Shown: piece after piece, positions 1 to 8,865 of the stretch
Layout of the letters: every line of letters starts with the position of its first letter
How positions within the stretch are numbered: the stretch's first letter is position 1
Source: Candidatus Paceibacterota bacterium
Lineage (GTDB): Bacteria > Verrucomicrobiota > Verrucomicrobiia > Limisphaerales > UBA8199
Direction: 5' to 3'
NCBI GenBank assembly: GCA_035452965.1
Contig: DAOTCE010000002.1
Span: 309,898-373,897, forward strand
DNA length: 64,000 nucleotides
Notes under the pieces: model-generated
Seen by the model: the letters and a program-made list of their open reading frames with translations, nothing else
Told to the model about the DNA's origin: nothing
The model's database searches: none
Position numbers and translations under genes: made by a program

Positions 1-333
1 GGCTCCGGCCGCGACACCGTCCAGGAAATCGGCCTCACCAACGCCCGCCACGACCTGGTGTGCGTGCACCTGCATGACCCGCGCGAAAGCAGCCTGCCTT
101 CCGCGGGTTTGCTCACCGTCGAAGACGCCGAGACCGGGGAGTTGCTCGAAGTGGACTCCGGCCGCGCCGTCGTGCGCGCGAAGTTTGCCGAGACCAACGC
201 CGAGCGCCTCGCGGAACTGGATCGCGCCCTGCGCCGCGCCGGGGTGGACACGTTGCGCTTCAGCACCGCCGAATCCTTCGCGCAGACGCTGCAATCCTTC
301 TTCGAAACCCGCCGCGGCAGGAGGAGAGGATGA
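1..333 (+). CDS. DUF58 protein, C-terminal end (5' truncated by window)
   Basis: The reading frame is open from base 1 and ends at TGA 331-333, so only the last 110 residues are visible. The visible part, with ARHDLVCVHLHDPRE followed by GLLTVEDAETGE, matches the C-terminal half of DUF58 proteins, which carry a degenerate von Willebrand-like fold. DUF58 genes normally sit between a MoxR-type AAA ATPase and the BatA/BatB genes, and here they are followed by exactly those genes. The stop codon overlaps the next start (ATGA), which implies translational coupling. Its MoxR partner is expected just upstream of the window. An internal GTG at 58 is not a credible start because the homology runs through it. 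Confidence 0.85.
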   Translation, partial: GSGRDTVQEIGLTNARHDLVCVHLHDPRESSLPSAGLLTVEDAETGELLEVDSGRAVVRAKFAETNAERLAELDRALRRAGVDTLRFSTAESFAQTLQSFFETRRGRRRG

Positions 334-1184
334 AAGGCCGAAATCCGAAGGCCGAAATCCGAAGGCCGGACAGCGAGATCCTGAGCGCCGGCGGAATGCC
401 GTCATTGCCAACCCCAGCCGCCGAGGCACACATGCCTCGTGCTGGGTCCTCATTCAGCCTTCGGATTTCGGCCTTCGGCCTTCGGGTTTTACCCTTGAGC
501 CTTTGGCTGCTCGGCGTCCAACCGCTATTGGCCGTCGTTACCAACACCACCGCCTCGAAAGTGGTCCCCCCTTCCGAAGTTCGGGTCGAAGGTGCCGTGC
601 GTGGTGATGTTACCAACACGGCCGAACTGGAGGACATCCCCGCCCTGCGCCCGCCGCATGCCGAGATTCCGCCCAGCTTTCAGGAGCGATACGGCCTTTG
701 GGTGATCCTGGCCGGAATAGCCCTGCTGGCCCTGGTTGGCGCCGCCGTTTGGCTGATGCTCCGGCCCAGGCCGCCGGAAGCCGTGCCACCGGACGTCGCG
801 GCCCGCCGGGCGCTCGAGCCGCTGAGCCAGCAGCCGGAAGACGGCCTGCTCTTGAGCCGGGTTTCGCACATCCTGCGCCATTACGTCGCCGCGGCATTCA
901 ACCTCCCGGCCGGAGAGTTGACGACGGCCGAGTTTTGCCGCGCTGTCGCCGGGAACGGCCAGGTCGGCCCCGAACTCTCCGCCGCGCTCGGTGAGTTCCT
1001 CCGCCAGTGCGACCAGCGCAAGTTTTCCCCTCCGCCCGCGCCCGCCGCGCCGTTCGACGCGGTGCTGGAGGCGCTCAAACTCATTGACCAGGCCCAGATC
1101 CGGCGCATCGCCACGGCCCGGGCAACTGCCCCACCCAACCCCAACCTTGCCGCCACCCCGTCCGCGACGGGCGCACAGATATGA
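330..1184 (+). CDS. DUF4381-like single-pass membrane protein of the Bat operon
   Basis: A 284-residue protein starting at the ATG that overlaps the previous stop, with a good ribosome site (GGAGGAG, about 319-325). Residues 51-70 are a signal-like hydrophobic stretch, 71-120 are low complexity, and a clear membrane helix lies at about 123-144. The C-terminal cytosolic part (about 155-265, with ILRHYVAAAF, TTAEF and LRQCDQRKF) resembles DUF4381, a family usually encoded beside DUF58 and VWA genes. Its job is unknown; it probably helps assemble the BatA/BatB complex. The first 50 codons are made of a GC-rich inverted and tandem repeat, so the native start may be the internal ATG at 432. Confidence 0.75.
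   Translation: MKGRNPKAEIRRPDSEILSAGGMPSLPTPAAEAHMPRAGSSFSLRISAFGLRVLPLSLWLLGVQPLLAVVTNTTASKVVPPSEVRVEGAVRGDVTNTAELEDIPALRPPHAEIPPSFQERYGLWVILAGIALLALVGAAVWLMLRPRPPEAVPPDVAARRALEPLSQQPEDGLLLSRVSHILRHYVAAAFNLPAGELTTAEFCRAVAGNGQVGPELSAALGEFLRQCDQRKFSPPPAPAAPFDAVLEALKLIDQAQIRRIATARATAPPNPNLAATPSATGAQI
336..473. repeat. Inverted and tandem repeat forming the 5' end of a CDS
   Basis: A 14-base unit (GGCCGAAATCCGAA) occurs twice in tandem at 336-363. Its exact 17-base complement GCCTTCGGATTTCGGCC lies at 457-473, so the mRNA could fold into a long stem around a loop of about 100 bases. The whole element sits inside the first 50 codons of the DUF4381-like gene. Related CGGCCTTCGG tracts occur in the leader codons of the genes starting at 3322 and 6171. 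Confidence 0.85.
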
Positions 1185-1242
1185 TCTCCCTGAGCCTATC
1201 GCGGCCTGCAGCGCCCGGCTTTCGGGGGGTGGACTTCCGTAA

Positions 1243-2283
1243 ATGACCGGCAACCTGGAGTTCCAGTATCCCTGGCTGCTGGGGCTTTTGGCCTTGCTGC
1301 CGATCTACGCCTTTCTGCGCGGGCGCATCGGCAAGCTGGCGGCACTGCGCTTTCCCAGCGCCGACATTGCCCGCGCTGCCGGCGCCGCCGCCCGGGCCGC
1401 CTCCGGCCGCCTGTTGCTCTTCCTGCGGCTCCTCACGGTCGCCTTGTGCATCGTGGCGCTGGCCGGGCCCCGCTTTGCCAACGACCACACCGAGACCGAG
1501 GCCAGCGGCGTGGACATCATGCTCGTGCTGGACCTGTCCTGGTCCATGATGGCGCTGGACATGAGCGGGCCGAATGAGCGCGTCTCACGCTTCGACATCG
1601 CCGCCCAGGTGCTCGAGGACTTCATCCGCAAGCGCCCCAACGACCGGCTCGGGCTGATCGTCTTCTCCGCCGTGCCGTACCTGGCCAGCCCGCTCACGCT
1701 CAATCACGACTGGCTCATCGAGAACCTCCGCCGCCTCCACGTCGGCCTCATCCGCGACCTCGGCACCGCCATCGGCGATGCCGCCGCCGCCGGCGCCAAG
1801 CGCCTCAAAGCCCTCAAGGACAGCAAAAGCCGCATCATAATCCTGTTGACTGATGGCGATAACAACAAGGGCGACATTGATCCCGTCCCGGCCGCCCAGC
1901 TGGCCGCCGCGCTGGGCGTGAAGGTTTACACCATCGGCATTGGCATCGAGCAGCCCTGCACCTTGTTCCTGTTCGATCCTTCGACCGGCAAGCTGGAGTT
2001 CGACGCCAACGGCAACCTCAGGCCGGGGATGAGCTTGCAGCCGGCTAATTACACCGTGCTTGGCAAAATGTCCGCGCTGTCCCGTGCCAAGTCCTACCGC
2101 GCCACTAACCGCCGCGAGCTGCAACGCATCTACAACGAGATTGACCGCCTGGAGAAGACCGAGATCAAGCTCCGCCGCTTCACCACTTATCGGCCGTTGT
2201 ACCAGTGGCCCCTGCTGGCCGCCTTCGGGCTGCTGGCTCTGGAACTGATCCTGGCGAACACGCGCCTCCGGAGGGTGCCATGA
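1243..2283 (+). CDS. batA: BatA-type von Willebrand A domain membrane protein
   Basis: A 346-residue protein with an N-terminal membrane helix (about 10-25), a second helix (about 57-75), a VWA domain (about 91-270) and a C-terminal helix (about 319-338). This is the standard BatA architecture. The metal-ion-dependent adhesion site is intact: DLSWS at 97-101 fits DxSxS, and LLTDGDNN follows later. BatA proteins are inner-membrane components of the Bat (Bacteroides aerotolerance) system, thought to help in oxidative or envelope stress; their exact role is not settled. The stop overlaps the start of the next VWA gene, so the two are probably made in equal amounts. Confidence 0.9.
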   Translation: MTGNLEFQYPWLLGLLALLPIYAFLRGRIGKLAALRFPSADIARAAGAAARAASGRLLLFLRLLTVALCIVALAGPRFANDHTETEASGVDIMLVLDLSWSMMALDMSGPNERVSRFDIAAQVLEDFIRKRPNDRLGLIVFSAVPYLASPLTLNHDWLIENLRRLHVGLIRDLGTAIGDAAAAGAKRLKALKDSKSRIIILLTDGDNNKGDIDPVPAAQLAAALGVKVYTIGIGIEQPCTLFLFDPSTGKLEFDANGNLRPGMSLQPANYTVLGKMSALSRAKSYRATNRRELQRIYNEIDRLEKTEIKLRRFTTYRPLYQWPLLAAFGLLALELILANTRLRRVP

Positions 2284-3311
2284 TAGACCTGGGCAACCCC
2301 CATTTCGCCGAACCGGCCTGGCTCTGGCTGGCCCTGCTGGCCCCGCTGCTGCTGGCCGCCTTGCAGCGTTACTCCGCCTGGGCGCGCCGGAAGCAACTCG
2401 CGCAGCTCGCCGCCCCCGAGTTTATTGAAGAGCTGACGCGCTCCCACAGCCGCGCCCGCCGCGCCGTCAAAAACCTGCTCCTGCTCCTGGCGGTGGCCGG
2501 AATCGGGCTCGCCCTGGCACGACCGCAACTGGGCGAGCAGGCCGAGGTCAGCCGTCTCTACGGCCAGGACACCCTCTTTCTGCTGGATTGCTCCCGCAGC
2601 ATGCTCGCCAGCGACGTGACGCCCAGCCGCCTGCAGCGCGCCAAGCTCGCCATCCTCGACTACGTCCAGCGCCGCTGGCACGGTCGGGTCGGGCTGGTTG
2701 CCTTCGCCGGCCAGGCCTTCCTCCAATGCCCCCTCACGTTCGACTACGGCGCCTTCCAGGAGGCGCTCATGGCGGTGGATGACAGGACTATACCCATCCC
2801 CGGCACCGACATCGGCCGCGCCCTCGACGAAGCCAGCCGCGCCGTGGACAAAAACCGGCGCACCAGGCTCTTCGTATTGCTCACCGACGGTGAAGACCTC
2901 GAACACAGCGGCATCCGCCAGGCCCAATCGCTGGCGACCAACGGCGTGGTCATCTTCACGATTGGCGTCGGCACGGCGGCGGGCGGCGAGATTCAGTTCC
3001 TCAACGAGCAAGGCAAGCCCGAGACGCAGCGCGACAGCCGCGGCCAAATCGTTCGCAGCCGGCTGGACGAGGCGACGCTGCGCGGCATCGCGCAGGCCAC
3101 TCGCGGCGCCTATCACCCCCTCGGCCCGCTGGGCGAGGGGCTGGCCAAAGTCCGGCTCGCGGTCGAGACGATGAACTCGGGCTCCGCCGGGGCCCCCGCG
3201 CGCAAGTTTGGCGTGGACCGTTTTCACTGGCCGGTCGCCGGTGTGCTGGTCCTGTTGGTGGCGGAATCTTTGATTGGCACCCGCCGCCGCCTGCGCGACA
3301 TTGCCTCCTGA
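2280..3311 (+). CDS. batB: BatB-type von Willebrand A domain membrane protein
   Basis: A 343-residue paralogue of the preceding gene. The start chosen is the ATG at 2280 that overlaps the upstream TGA; it begins MIDLGNPHFAEP, the usual BatA/BatB opening in which the first helix follows immediately. Helices lie at about 13-28 and 64-81, the VWA domain at about 95-290, and a C-terminal helix at about 313-332. The MIDAS motif is DCSRS at 103-107, with LLTDGED later. BatA and BatB form complexes in the membrane with TPR proteins of the same operon, which fits the TPR gene directly downstream. Confidence 0.9.
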   Translation: MIDLGNPHFAEPAWLWLALLAPLLLAALQRYSAWARRKQLAQLAAPEFIEELTRSHSRARRAVKNLLLLLAVAGIGLALARPQLGEQAEVSRLYGQDTLFLLDCSRSMLASDVTPSRLQRAKLAILDYVQRRWHGRVGLVAFAGQAFLQCPLTFDYGAFQEALMAVDDRTIPIPGTDIGRALDEASRAVDKNRRTRLFVLLTDGEDLEHSGIRQAQSLATNGVVIFTIGVGTAAGGEIQFLNEQGKPETQRDSRGQIVRSRLDEATLRGIAQATRGAYHPLGPLGEGLAKVRLAVETMNSGSAGAPARKFGVDRFHWPVAGVLVLLVAESLIGTRRRLRDIAS

Positions 3312-3321
3312 CTGGTTTGCT

Positions 3322-4254
3322 ATGAGACCGTTGATAACAACTTTCGGCCTTCGGACCGCGGTTTTCGGGCTCGGGGCCTGCCTGCTTGCCCTGGGCACCG
3401 GCGCCACTTCCGACTCCGCCCCGCCGTCCTCCCCGCGCGAGGTCTTCAACACTGGCACCCGGCAGCTTCACGCCGGTAAATTGCGCGAGGCGGAAGCTTC
3501 CCTCGAAGCCGCTCTTGCCAGCCAGCAACAGCATCTCCAGCCGCCCGCGCTCTATAACCTCGGCCTCGTCCGGTTCGGGCAGGGAGTCGAGGAATTGAAA
3601 AAGGGGCCGCCGGCCCGGCCAACCCTGGACCGCGGCCGGGCCGCGAGCCAGCGGGCTGGCAACGCCATCCGCGAGGCGGAGGACGCGCTGGCCAGCAATG
3701 ACGTGCAGCGAATGGTCGCCGCCTACCTCCGCGGCAGGGGAGCGCGCAAGGAGCTCAAGGCCGCGACTCAGGCCGTGCGGCGGGCCTTGAAATTGTATGG
3801 CGCGGTGCTGGCCCGGTGGGAGCGCTCCGCGGACGATTTCAGAAGCGCCCTGGAACTGAACCGCGCCGACGCCGACGCCCGGCACAACGCGGATGTTCTG
3901 GACCGCTGCATCGCCAAGCTCGTGGACAGCATCCAGGAAATGCAGCAGTGCGCCAACGGGATGTGCGACCAGGGCGAGCAGCTGGGCGACGACTTGAAAA
4001 AGCTCAAAGGGCGCATCCCCGCGCCCGATATGCCTCCCGGCGCGGGCGACGACGAGGAGGAGGACGACGAGGAACTGCCGGGTAACAAGCCGGGAGAGCA
4101 GGAGGCCCCCTCCAAAGACGGCCAGGAAACCCACCTCTCGCCGGAACAAGCCGGCTGGCTCCTCGAAGCATACCGGCTCGACTCCGAGCGGCGCCTGCCG
4201 ATGGGACAAGGTCCCACCACTGAACCACGGGATCGTTCGCGGCCCCCCTGGTGA
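3322..4254 (+). CDS. BatC-like exported TPR protein with acidic tail
   Basis: A 310-residue protein. The ATG at 3322 lies 10 bases after the batB stop and opens directly into a signal peptide (about 1-28), so it is preferred to in-frame starts inside batB. TPR-like helices cover about 40-90 and 145-205 (EVFNTGTRQLHAGKLREAE and ALYNLGLVRFGQG). The tail is strongly acidic (GDDEEEDDEE) and ends with a segment LSPEQAGWLLEAYRLDSERRL of the type seen at the end of BatC-like proteins. It is expected to dock on BatA/BatB at the periplasmic face. Its signal peptide DNA is again a CGGCCTTCGG-type repeat. Confidence 0.75.
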   Translation: MRPLITTFGLRTAVFGLGACLLALGTGATSDSAPPSSPREVFNTGTRQLHAGKLREAEASLEAALASQQQHLQPPALYNLGLVRFGQGVEELKKGPPARPTLDRGRAASQRAGNAIREAEDALASNDVQRMVAAYLRGRGARKELKAATQAVRRALKLYGAVLARWERSADDFRSALELNRADADARHNADVLDRCIAKLVDSIQEMQQCANGMCDQGEQLGDDLKKLKGRIPAPDMPPGAGDDEEEDDEELPGNKPGEQEAPSKDGQETHLSPEQAGWLLEAYRLDSERRLPMGQGPTTEPRDRSRPPW

Positions 4255-4266
4255 TTCCGGCGCCGC

Positions 4267-6174
4267 ATGTCTTCCCCTTGCCAGAACTTCAGTACCTCGG
4301 CCTTGATCGCGTGGCTGCTCCTGGCGACCACCCTCTGCCTTTCCGCCCAGCCGCCGCCGGCCGCTCCGGCGCGCGACCCGCTCATGTCGCTGATGATCTC
4401 CCAGCCCAAGCTGACGATTCCTGCCGTGACCCGCGCCGCGGCCGTCTTCGATCCCCCAATCGTTCGTCCGGGTGAGGAAGCATTCCTGCGGGTCATGTTC
4501 AATGCCCTCGAGGAATCAATCGAGTGGCCCGCCCAAATTACCGCGCCGCCCCAACTGGAGCTGCGCCCCGGCGCTCGCAGCCAAGTCCTGCAGGTGAGCC
4601 CGACCAACATGGAGCCGCGCACCGCCTTCAATACGCGCGTCCGCCCCTCCAGTGTCGGCTCGTTCACCGTGCCCGCATTTGTGGTCAAGGTGGACGGCAA
4701 ACCTGTGACGGTGCCGGCGGCACGCCTCGAGGTTGCGTCCGCGACCCCGCCCTCATTGCCCCCGGCGCAGCGCCTCCAACTCGACCTGCCCGTCACCAAC
4801 CTCATCGTCGGCCAGGCTGTCCTGGCGCGCGTGACGTTGCCGCCGGCCCGCGGGAACGTCGTGCAGGGCCTGGTCCAACCCCAGTTAACCGGGCAGGGGT
4901 TCCTGGTTGACGTGGGCACGGCTCGTCAGCGCATCGAAATGACGCACCGCGACGGGGCCGCCGTGCCGACCTTCATCTACGAAACAACTCTCACGCCGCT
5001 GACCACGGGCAAGCTGACTCTCTTCGCGCAGGGATTCACGGCCGGCAACCAGTTTGGCGGGCCATTTATCATCACCGGTCCCGCCGTCATTCCGGGCGGT
5101 CCGCCCCATTACAATCTCCTCGAATCCGATCCCGTCCATTTGGAGGTGCGGCCCCTCCCGCGCGAAGGGGAACTGCCCGGCTTCACCGGTGCCATTGGCA
5201 GCTTCGCCGTGGGCCCGCCTGCGCTGGCCGCCAACGTCCTGCGCGTCGGCGATCCCGTGAAACTGACCGTCGCCGTCACCAATCGCAGCGGCGCCCCGCT
5301 GGCCCGCATCGTTCCGCCTCCCCCGCCCAAAGCGCGCGACTGGCATGTCTTTGCGGCCGCCGACTTCGCGCTGGCGCAACCTGTCGGTTCGCCCCCGCCC
5401 GGCTCGCCAATCCCGGTTGGGCCGTCCGCTCGGCCTGGCGCGTTCCAGGGGGTCGTCACCTTCCACTACACGCTCATTCCGCTCACCGAAACCGCGCGCG
5501 CCACCCCTCCTATTCCATTTTCCTGCTACGATCCCGAGGCCGGCCGCTATGCCAATCTCACCATTCCGTCCGTTCCCGTTGCGGTCAAACCTGGCGCCGT
5601 GCCCGGCGACTTCGCAAGCTTCCTCCAGGCCGGCGCCGCGGAAGGCAAACCCGAGAAAGAACTCACCCTCAGCAGCCTGGCCGCTTCGCGCGGCCGGTCG
5701 GTGGCCAGCCTGGTGCCGTTGCAGCAGCAAGCGTGGTTTCCGCTCGTCGCCCTCGCCCCGGCGGTTGCCTTCCTGGGCCTGTGGAACTGGGACCGCCGCC
5801 GCCGTTACCTGGAAGCGCATCCCGACGTCCTCCTGCGTCGGCGCGCCCGGCGCGCCTTGCGCCGTGAACAGCGCGCGCTCCGGCGGGCAGCCCGCGCGGC
5901 GGATGCGCCCCGCTTCGCCGCGGTCGCGGTCAGCGCCATACGCGTTGCCTGCGCGCCGCATTACCCGGCTGAACCGCGCGCCCTGGTCGGCGCCGACGTG
6001 CTGCCGCTCCTGCCCGAAGCCGACCGCGCCGGCCGGTCGGGTGAGGTGGTTCGCCGCATCTTCGCCGTGACCGACGCCTCCCGCTTCGGCGCGGCGAACG
6101 CGCCCGCGCCCGAACTTCTGCTCCTTCAGCCCGACCTGGAGCGCGTCCTCGAACAGTTGGAGGCCAGGCTATGA
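4267..6174 (+). CDS. batD: BatD-family exported membrane protein
   Basis: A 635-residue protein with an N-terminal signal peptide (about 1-28), a long periplasmic beta-rich region (about 45-470) and one C-terminal membrane helix at about 490-507. A basic cytosolic tail of about 125 residues follows. This layout and the position after the VWA/TPR genes identify BatD (oxygen tolerance family). Conserved features include FDPPIVRPGEEAFLRV near residue 60 and GELPGFTGAIGSF in the middle. BatD is thought to be the periplasmic partner of BatA/BatB; no enzymatic role is known. The stop overlaps the next ATG by four bases. Confidence 0.85.
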   Translation: MSSPCQNFSTSALIAWLLLATTLCLSAQPPPAAPARDPLMSLMISQPKLTIPAVTRAAAVFDPPIVRPGEEAFLRVMFNALEESIEWPAQITAPPQLELRPGARSQVLQVSPTNMEPRTAFNTRVRPSSVGSFTVPAFVVKVDGKPVTVPAARLEVASATPPSLPPAQRLQLDLPVTNLIVGQAVLARVTLPPARGNVVQGLVQPQLTGQGFLVDVGTARQRIEMTHRDGAAVPTFIYETTLTPLTTGKLTLFAQGFTAGNQFGGPFIITGPAVIPGGPPHYNLLESDPVHLEVRPLPREGELPGFTGAIGSFAVGPPALAANVLRVGDPVKLTVAVTNRSGAPLARIVPPPPPKARDWHVFAAADFALAQPVGSPPPGSPIPVGPSARPGAFQGVVTFHYTLIPLTETARATPPIPFSCYDPEAGRYANLTIPSVPVAVKPGAVPGDFASFLQAGAAEGKPEKELTLSSLAASRGRSVASLVPLQQQAWFPLVALAPAVAFLGLWNWDRRRRYLEAHPDVLLRRRARRALRREQRALRRAARAADAPRFAAVAVSAIRVACAPHYPAEPRALVGADVLPLLPEADRAGRSGEVVRRIFAVTDASRFGAANAPAPELLLLQPDLERVLEQLEARL

Positions 6175-7004
6175 ATCCCTTGCGGCTCTTCCACCGCCCA
6201 ACGCCAGCCGCTGCCCGGTCTCGGGATTCCGGCCTTCGGGCTTCGCCTGTCGGAGTTCCTCGCTTCGGCATCTGCCTTCTGGCGCTTGCCATCCTCCCGA
6301 CGTTGGTCTCCGCCGTTTCGCCGGACGCCCTGTTCCGCGACGGCGCGAAGGCTTACCGCACCGCCAACTATGCGCATGCCGCCGAGTCATTCCGCTTGTC
6401 CACCAGCATTCAACCCGCCTCCGGCGCGCTGCAAAACCTGGGCAACGCCGAATGGCAGCTCCAGCACACCGGCGCGGCCATTGTGGCCTGGGAGCAGGCC
6501 TTGTGGCTCGATCCGTTCAATCAAGCCGCCCGCCAGAATCTGCGGTTCGTCCGCAAAACCGCCCAGCTCGACGCACCGGAATTGCGGTGGTATGAAGTCG
6601 TCTCCACCTGGCTGCCGATGAATTGGTGGGCCTGGATCGCGGGGGCGAGCCTCTGGCTGGCCATCGGCATGGCCACGCTGCCCGGCCTCCTGCGGCGGCG
6701 CAAAGCGACCTGGCACCAGGCCGTCGCCGCCTTGGGGTTGATGCTCTTTCTGCTCAGTGTCCCCGCGCTGGTTGGCGTCCACACCCGCTCCCGCATCGGC
6801 TTCGTGCAGCAAGGCGACACCCCCCTGCGCCTCACGCCCACCCGCGATGCCCAGGCCGTGACCCGCCTGGCCGCCGGCGAGCCGGTCCGCTTAATACGCG
6901 CTCGCGGCCAATACATGCTCGTTCGCACCAACCGCACCCTCGGCTGGCTGGAGCAAGCGCAATTCCGCCTCACCTGCCCGAGACGCGGCACTCGCACCGG
7001 TTGA
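6171..7004 (+). CDS. batE: BatE-like TPR and SH3-domain membrane protein
   Basis: A 277-residue protein that starts at the ATG overlapping the batD stop. It has a long leader (about 1-48) rich in the CGGCCTTCGG-type repeat, then TPR units (about 52-125, with FRDGAKAYRTANYAHAAESF and ALQNLGNAEWQLQ). Two membrane helices follow (about 145-165 and 180-198), then a bacterial SH3-like domain (about 207-265, GDTPLRLTPTRDAQ and GWLEQAQF). TPR, helices and SH3 in this order are typical of BatE. It closes the Bat operon; a 62-bp convergent gap separates it from the LysR gene. Confidence 0.8.
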   Translation: MNPLRLFHRPTPAAARSRDSGLRASPVGVPRFGICLLALAILPTLVSAVSPDALFRDGAKAYRTANYAHAAESFRLSTSIQPASGALQNLGNAEWQLQHTGAAIVAWEQALWLDPFNQAARQNLRFVRKTAQLDAPELRWYEVVSTWLPMNWWAWIAGASLWLAIGMATLPGLLRRRKATWHQAVAALGLMLFLLSVPALVGVHTRSRIGFVQQGDTPLRLTPTRDAQAVTRLAAGEPVRLIRARGQYMLVRTNRTLGWLEQAQFRLTCPRRGTRTG

Positions 7005-7065
7005 AGGTCACCCGGGCCTGCCTCCCGCCCTGTTTAGCGGAACTGATCTTAAGGGCGCGTGGCGG

Positions 7066-7977
7066 TCACTTTACGTTGCGCGGGGACATCTGGTTCTGAA
7101 CGTTGCGGGTGATAGCGACGGCGGCCGGGTGGATAATTCTTCTCTCGGCGGTGATGGCGTAGAACTGCTCCTTGCACTCCGGGCTGACGCCGATCTTGCG
7201 GAGGTGGTAACGATGGATGGCTTCGTCGGCGACGACGGCGGGGATGGGGGTGAAGCCTTTTTCGTCGGCGGCCATCACTTTCATCAGGGCGGCGTCGTCG
7301 AACTCGGCCACCACGCGAGGCCGAATCTGCCGCTGCTGGAACCAGCGCTCGAGGCAGCGGCGCAAGGCGGTGTTCTCGGTGGGCAGGAGGGCGGGGGCAT
7401 CGTGGAGCGAACCGGGAAAGCCGCGGCGGAGCCGGGCCGCCAGCCGCGGCGCGGCGCAGAAGACGATGGCGGATTCACCCAGCAGCTGAGTGAAGGCTCT
7501 GAACTTGAAGCTGCTGGAGGCGGGCTCGTCGGCCAGCACGATGTCGAGACGGTGCGCGGCCAATTGCGCCAGGAGGTCCTCCAGCTTGCCTTCGCGGCAG
7601 ATGATGTGAATGGTCTGCGGCAGGGCGAGGACGGGTTTGAGGATGTCGTTGACCACCAGCTTGGGGATGGCATCGGACACGCCGACGTAAAAGCGGAGAG
7701 ATTGGAGGCCGGGGCGCTGCTTGACGGCGCGCAGGAGCTCGGCGCCGAGGCCGAAGATCTCTTCGGCATAGCGGAAGACGATCTGGCCGGCATCCGTGAG
7801 AACGTTGGAGCGGCCGCTGCGGCGGAAGAGGGGCTCGCCGAGAGACGCCTCCAGCTCCTTGATCTGCTCGGAGATGGAGGGCTGGGAGACATGAAGCTTC
7901 TCGGCGGCCCGCTTCAGGCCGCCTTCCCTGGCGGTGACATAGAAGTAACGGAGGTGGTGATAATTGAGCCATTCCAT
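7066..7977 (-). CDS. nhaR: LysR-family regulator, NhaR-like
   Basis: A 303-residue LysR-type transcription factor. The start is the ATG at 7977, because MEWLNYHHLRYFYVTAREGGL is the canonical opening; upstream in-frame codons are not family-like. The winged HTH (about 5-65) contains LKRAAEKLHVSQPSISEQIKELE. The effector domain has GVSDAIPKLVVNDILKPVL and CREGKLEDLLAQLAAHRLDIVLAD, both close to the NhaR subgroup, which activates Na+/H+ antiporter genes in enterobacteria. No nhaA lies in the window. It faces the YugP/HPF/S2P genes across 161 bases and could control them. Confidence 0.8.
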   Translation of the reverse strand: MEWLNYHHLRYFYVTAREGGLKRAAEKLHVSQPSISEQIKELEASLGEPLFRRSGRSNVLTDAGQIVFRYAEEIFGLGAELLRAVKQRPGLQSLRFYVGVSDAIPKLVVNDILKPVLALPQTIHIICREGKLEDLLAQLAAHRLDIVLADEPASSSFKFRAFTQLLGESAIVFCAAPRLAARLRRGFPGSLHDAPALLPTENTALRRCLERWFQQRQIRPRVVAEFDDAALMKVMAADEKGFTPIPAVVADEAIHRYHLRKIGVSPECKEQFYAITAERRIIHPAAVAITRNVQNQMSPRNVK

Positions 7978-8138
7978 GGGCAGAATGATGATTCGGATAA
8001 ACCTAAGAGTAAATGAGAATTTGTGTATTAGAGCGGGCCGGGCCCGCGGCCTAGGTTGCCGCCATGAAAGCAGCCGCCGCCAGGCGGTCCCGGGCGGGAC
8101 CCGCCCGGGCGGCGACAAAGAGAACGAATGAACGAACT

Positions 8139-8825
8139 ATGACACTGTGGATTGTATTTATCGGGACCTTGGCGCTGTCGCTGTTCGCGGCCGCCCGGGT
8201 AAAAAGCGTGTATAACCGGCACAGCCGCGGAACGGTGCTCTCCGGCCTGAGTGGCGGCGAGGCGGCGGAGCTGATCCTGCGCCAGGCGGGCATCCGCGAT
8301 GTGGAGATCACCCATCACGACGAGATGCTGGGCGATCACTATGACCCGTTGCACAAGCGGTTGGTCCTCTCGTCGCAGAACTACTTTGGCACTTCGCCGG
8401 CGGCGTTGGGCGTGGCGGCGCACGAGTGCGGCCATGCGATTCAGCATCAGCAGGCCTACCGCCCGCTGCATTGGCGGATGGCGGCGGTGGGCATTACCAG
8501 CTACGCGAGCCAGGTTGTGATGTGGCTGCCGCTGGTGGGCATCTTCACCGGGCTGATTCAGCCAATGGTGGGAGCGGCGCTGCTGGCCACGGCCTGGGGC
8601 GTGATCATGCTGTTCAACCTGGTGACGCTGCCGGTCGAATTCGACGCGTCGCGCCGGGCCAAGGCGGTCCTGGGCCGGATGAACATGATTGCGCCGGGCG
8701 GCGAGGCCGCCGCTGTCAGCCAGGTGCTGAACGCAGCCGCCTGGACCTATGTGGCGGCGTTCGTCACGTCGCTGGTTTACTTCCTGTGGCACCTGCTGCC
8801 GTTGCTGGCCGGCCGAAGAGACTAG
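8139..8825 (+). CDS. YugP-type membrane zinc metallopeptidase (Zn_peptidase_2)
   Basis: A 228-residue protein, close to the usual YugP length. The start at 8139 (MTLWIVFIGTLALSL) puts the first membrane helix at residue 3, as in the family. The zinc motif HECGH is at 95-99, preceded by YDPLHKRLVLSSQNY and followed by helices at about 112-130, 135-160 and 198-220. LPVEFDASRRA near 180 is another strong family signature. The substrate is unknown; it is an integral membrane endopeptidase. Its neighbours (an HPF-like protein and a site-2 protease) suggest a membrane and stress quality-control cluster. Confidence 0.88.
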   Translation: MTLWIVFIGTLALSLFAAARVKSVYNRHSRGTVLSGLSGGEAAELILRQAGIRDVEITHHDEMLGDHYDPLHKRLVLSSQNYFGTSPAALGVAAHECGHAIQHQQAYRPLHWRMAAVGITSYASQVVMWLPLVGIFTGLIQPMVGAALLATAWGVIMLFNLVTLPVEFDASRRAKAVLGRMNMIAPGGEAAAVSQVLNAAAWTYVAAFVTSLVYFLWHLLPLLAGRRD

Positions 8826-8865
8826 CGCAGCAGCGAACGCGTGTAACTCATCCCAAGGCAACAAT

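Noticed and set aside
7129..8016. Long open frame opposite the LysR gene
   Set aside because: It is an antisense shadow caused by high GC; its protein is Gly/Glu-rich without any family pattern, while the minus strand encodes a clear LysR protein.
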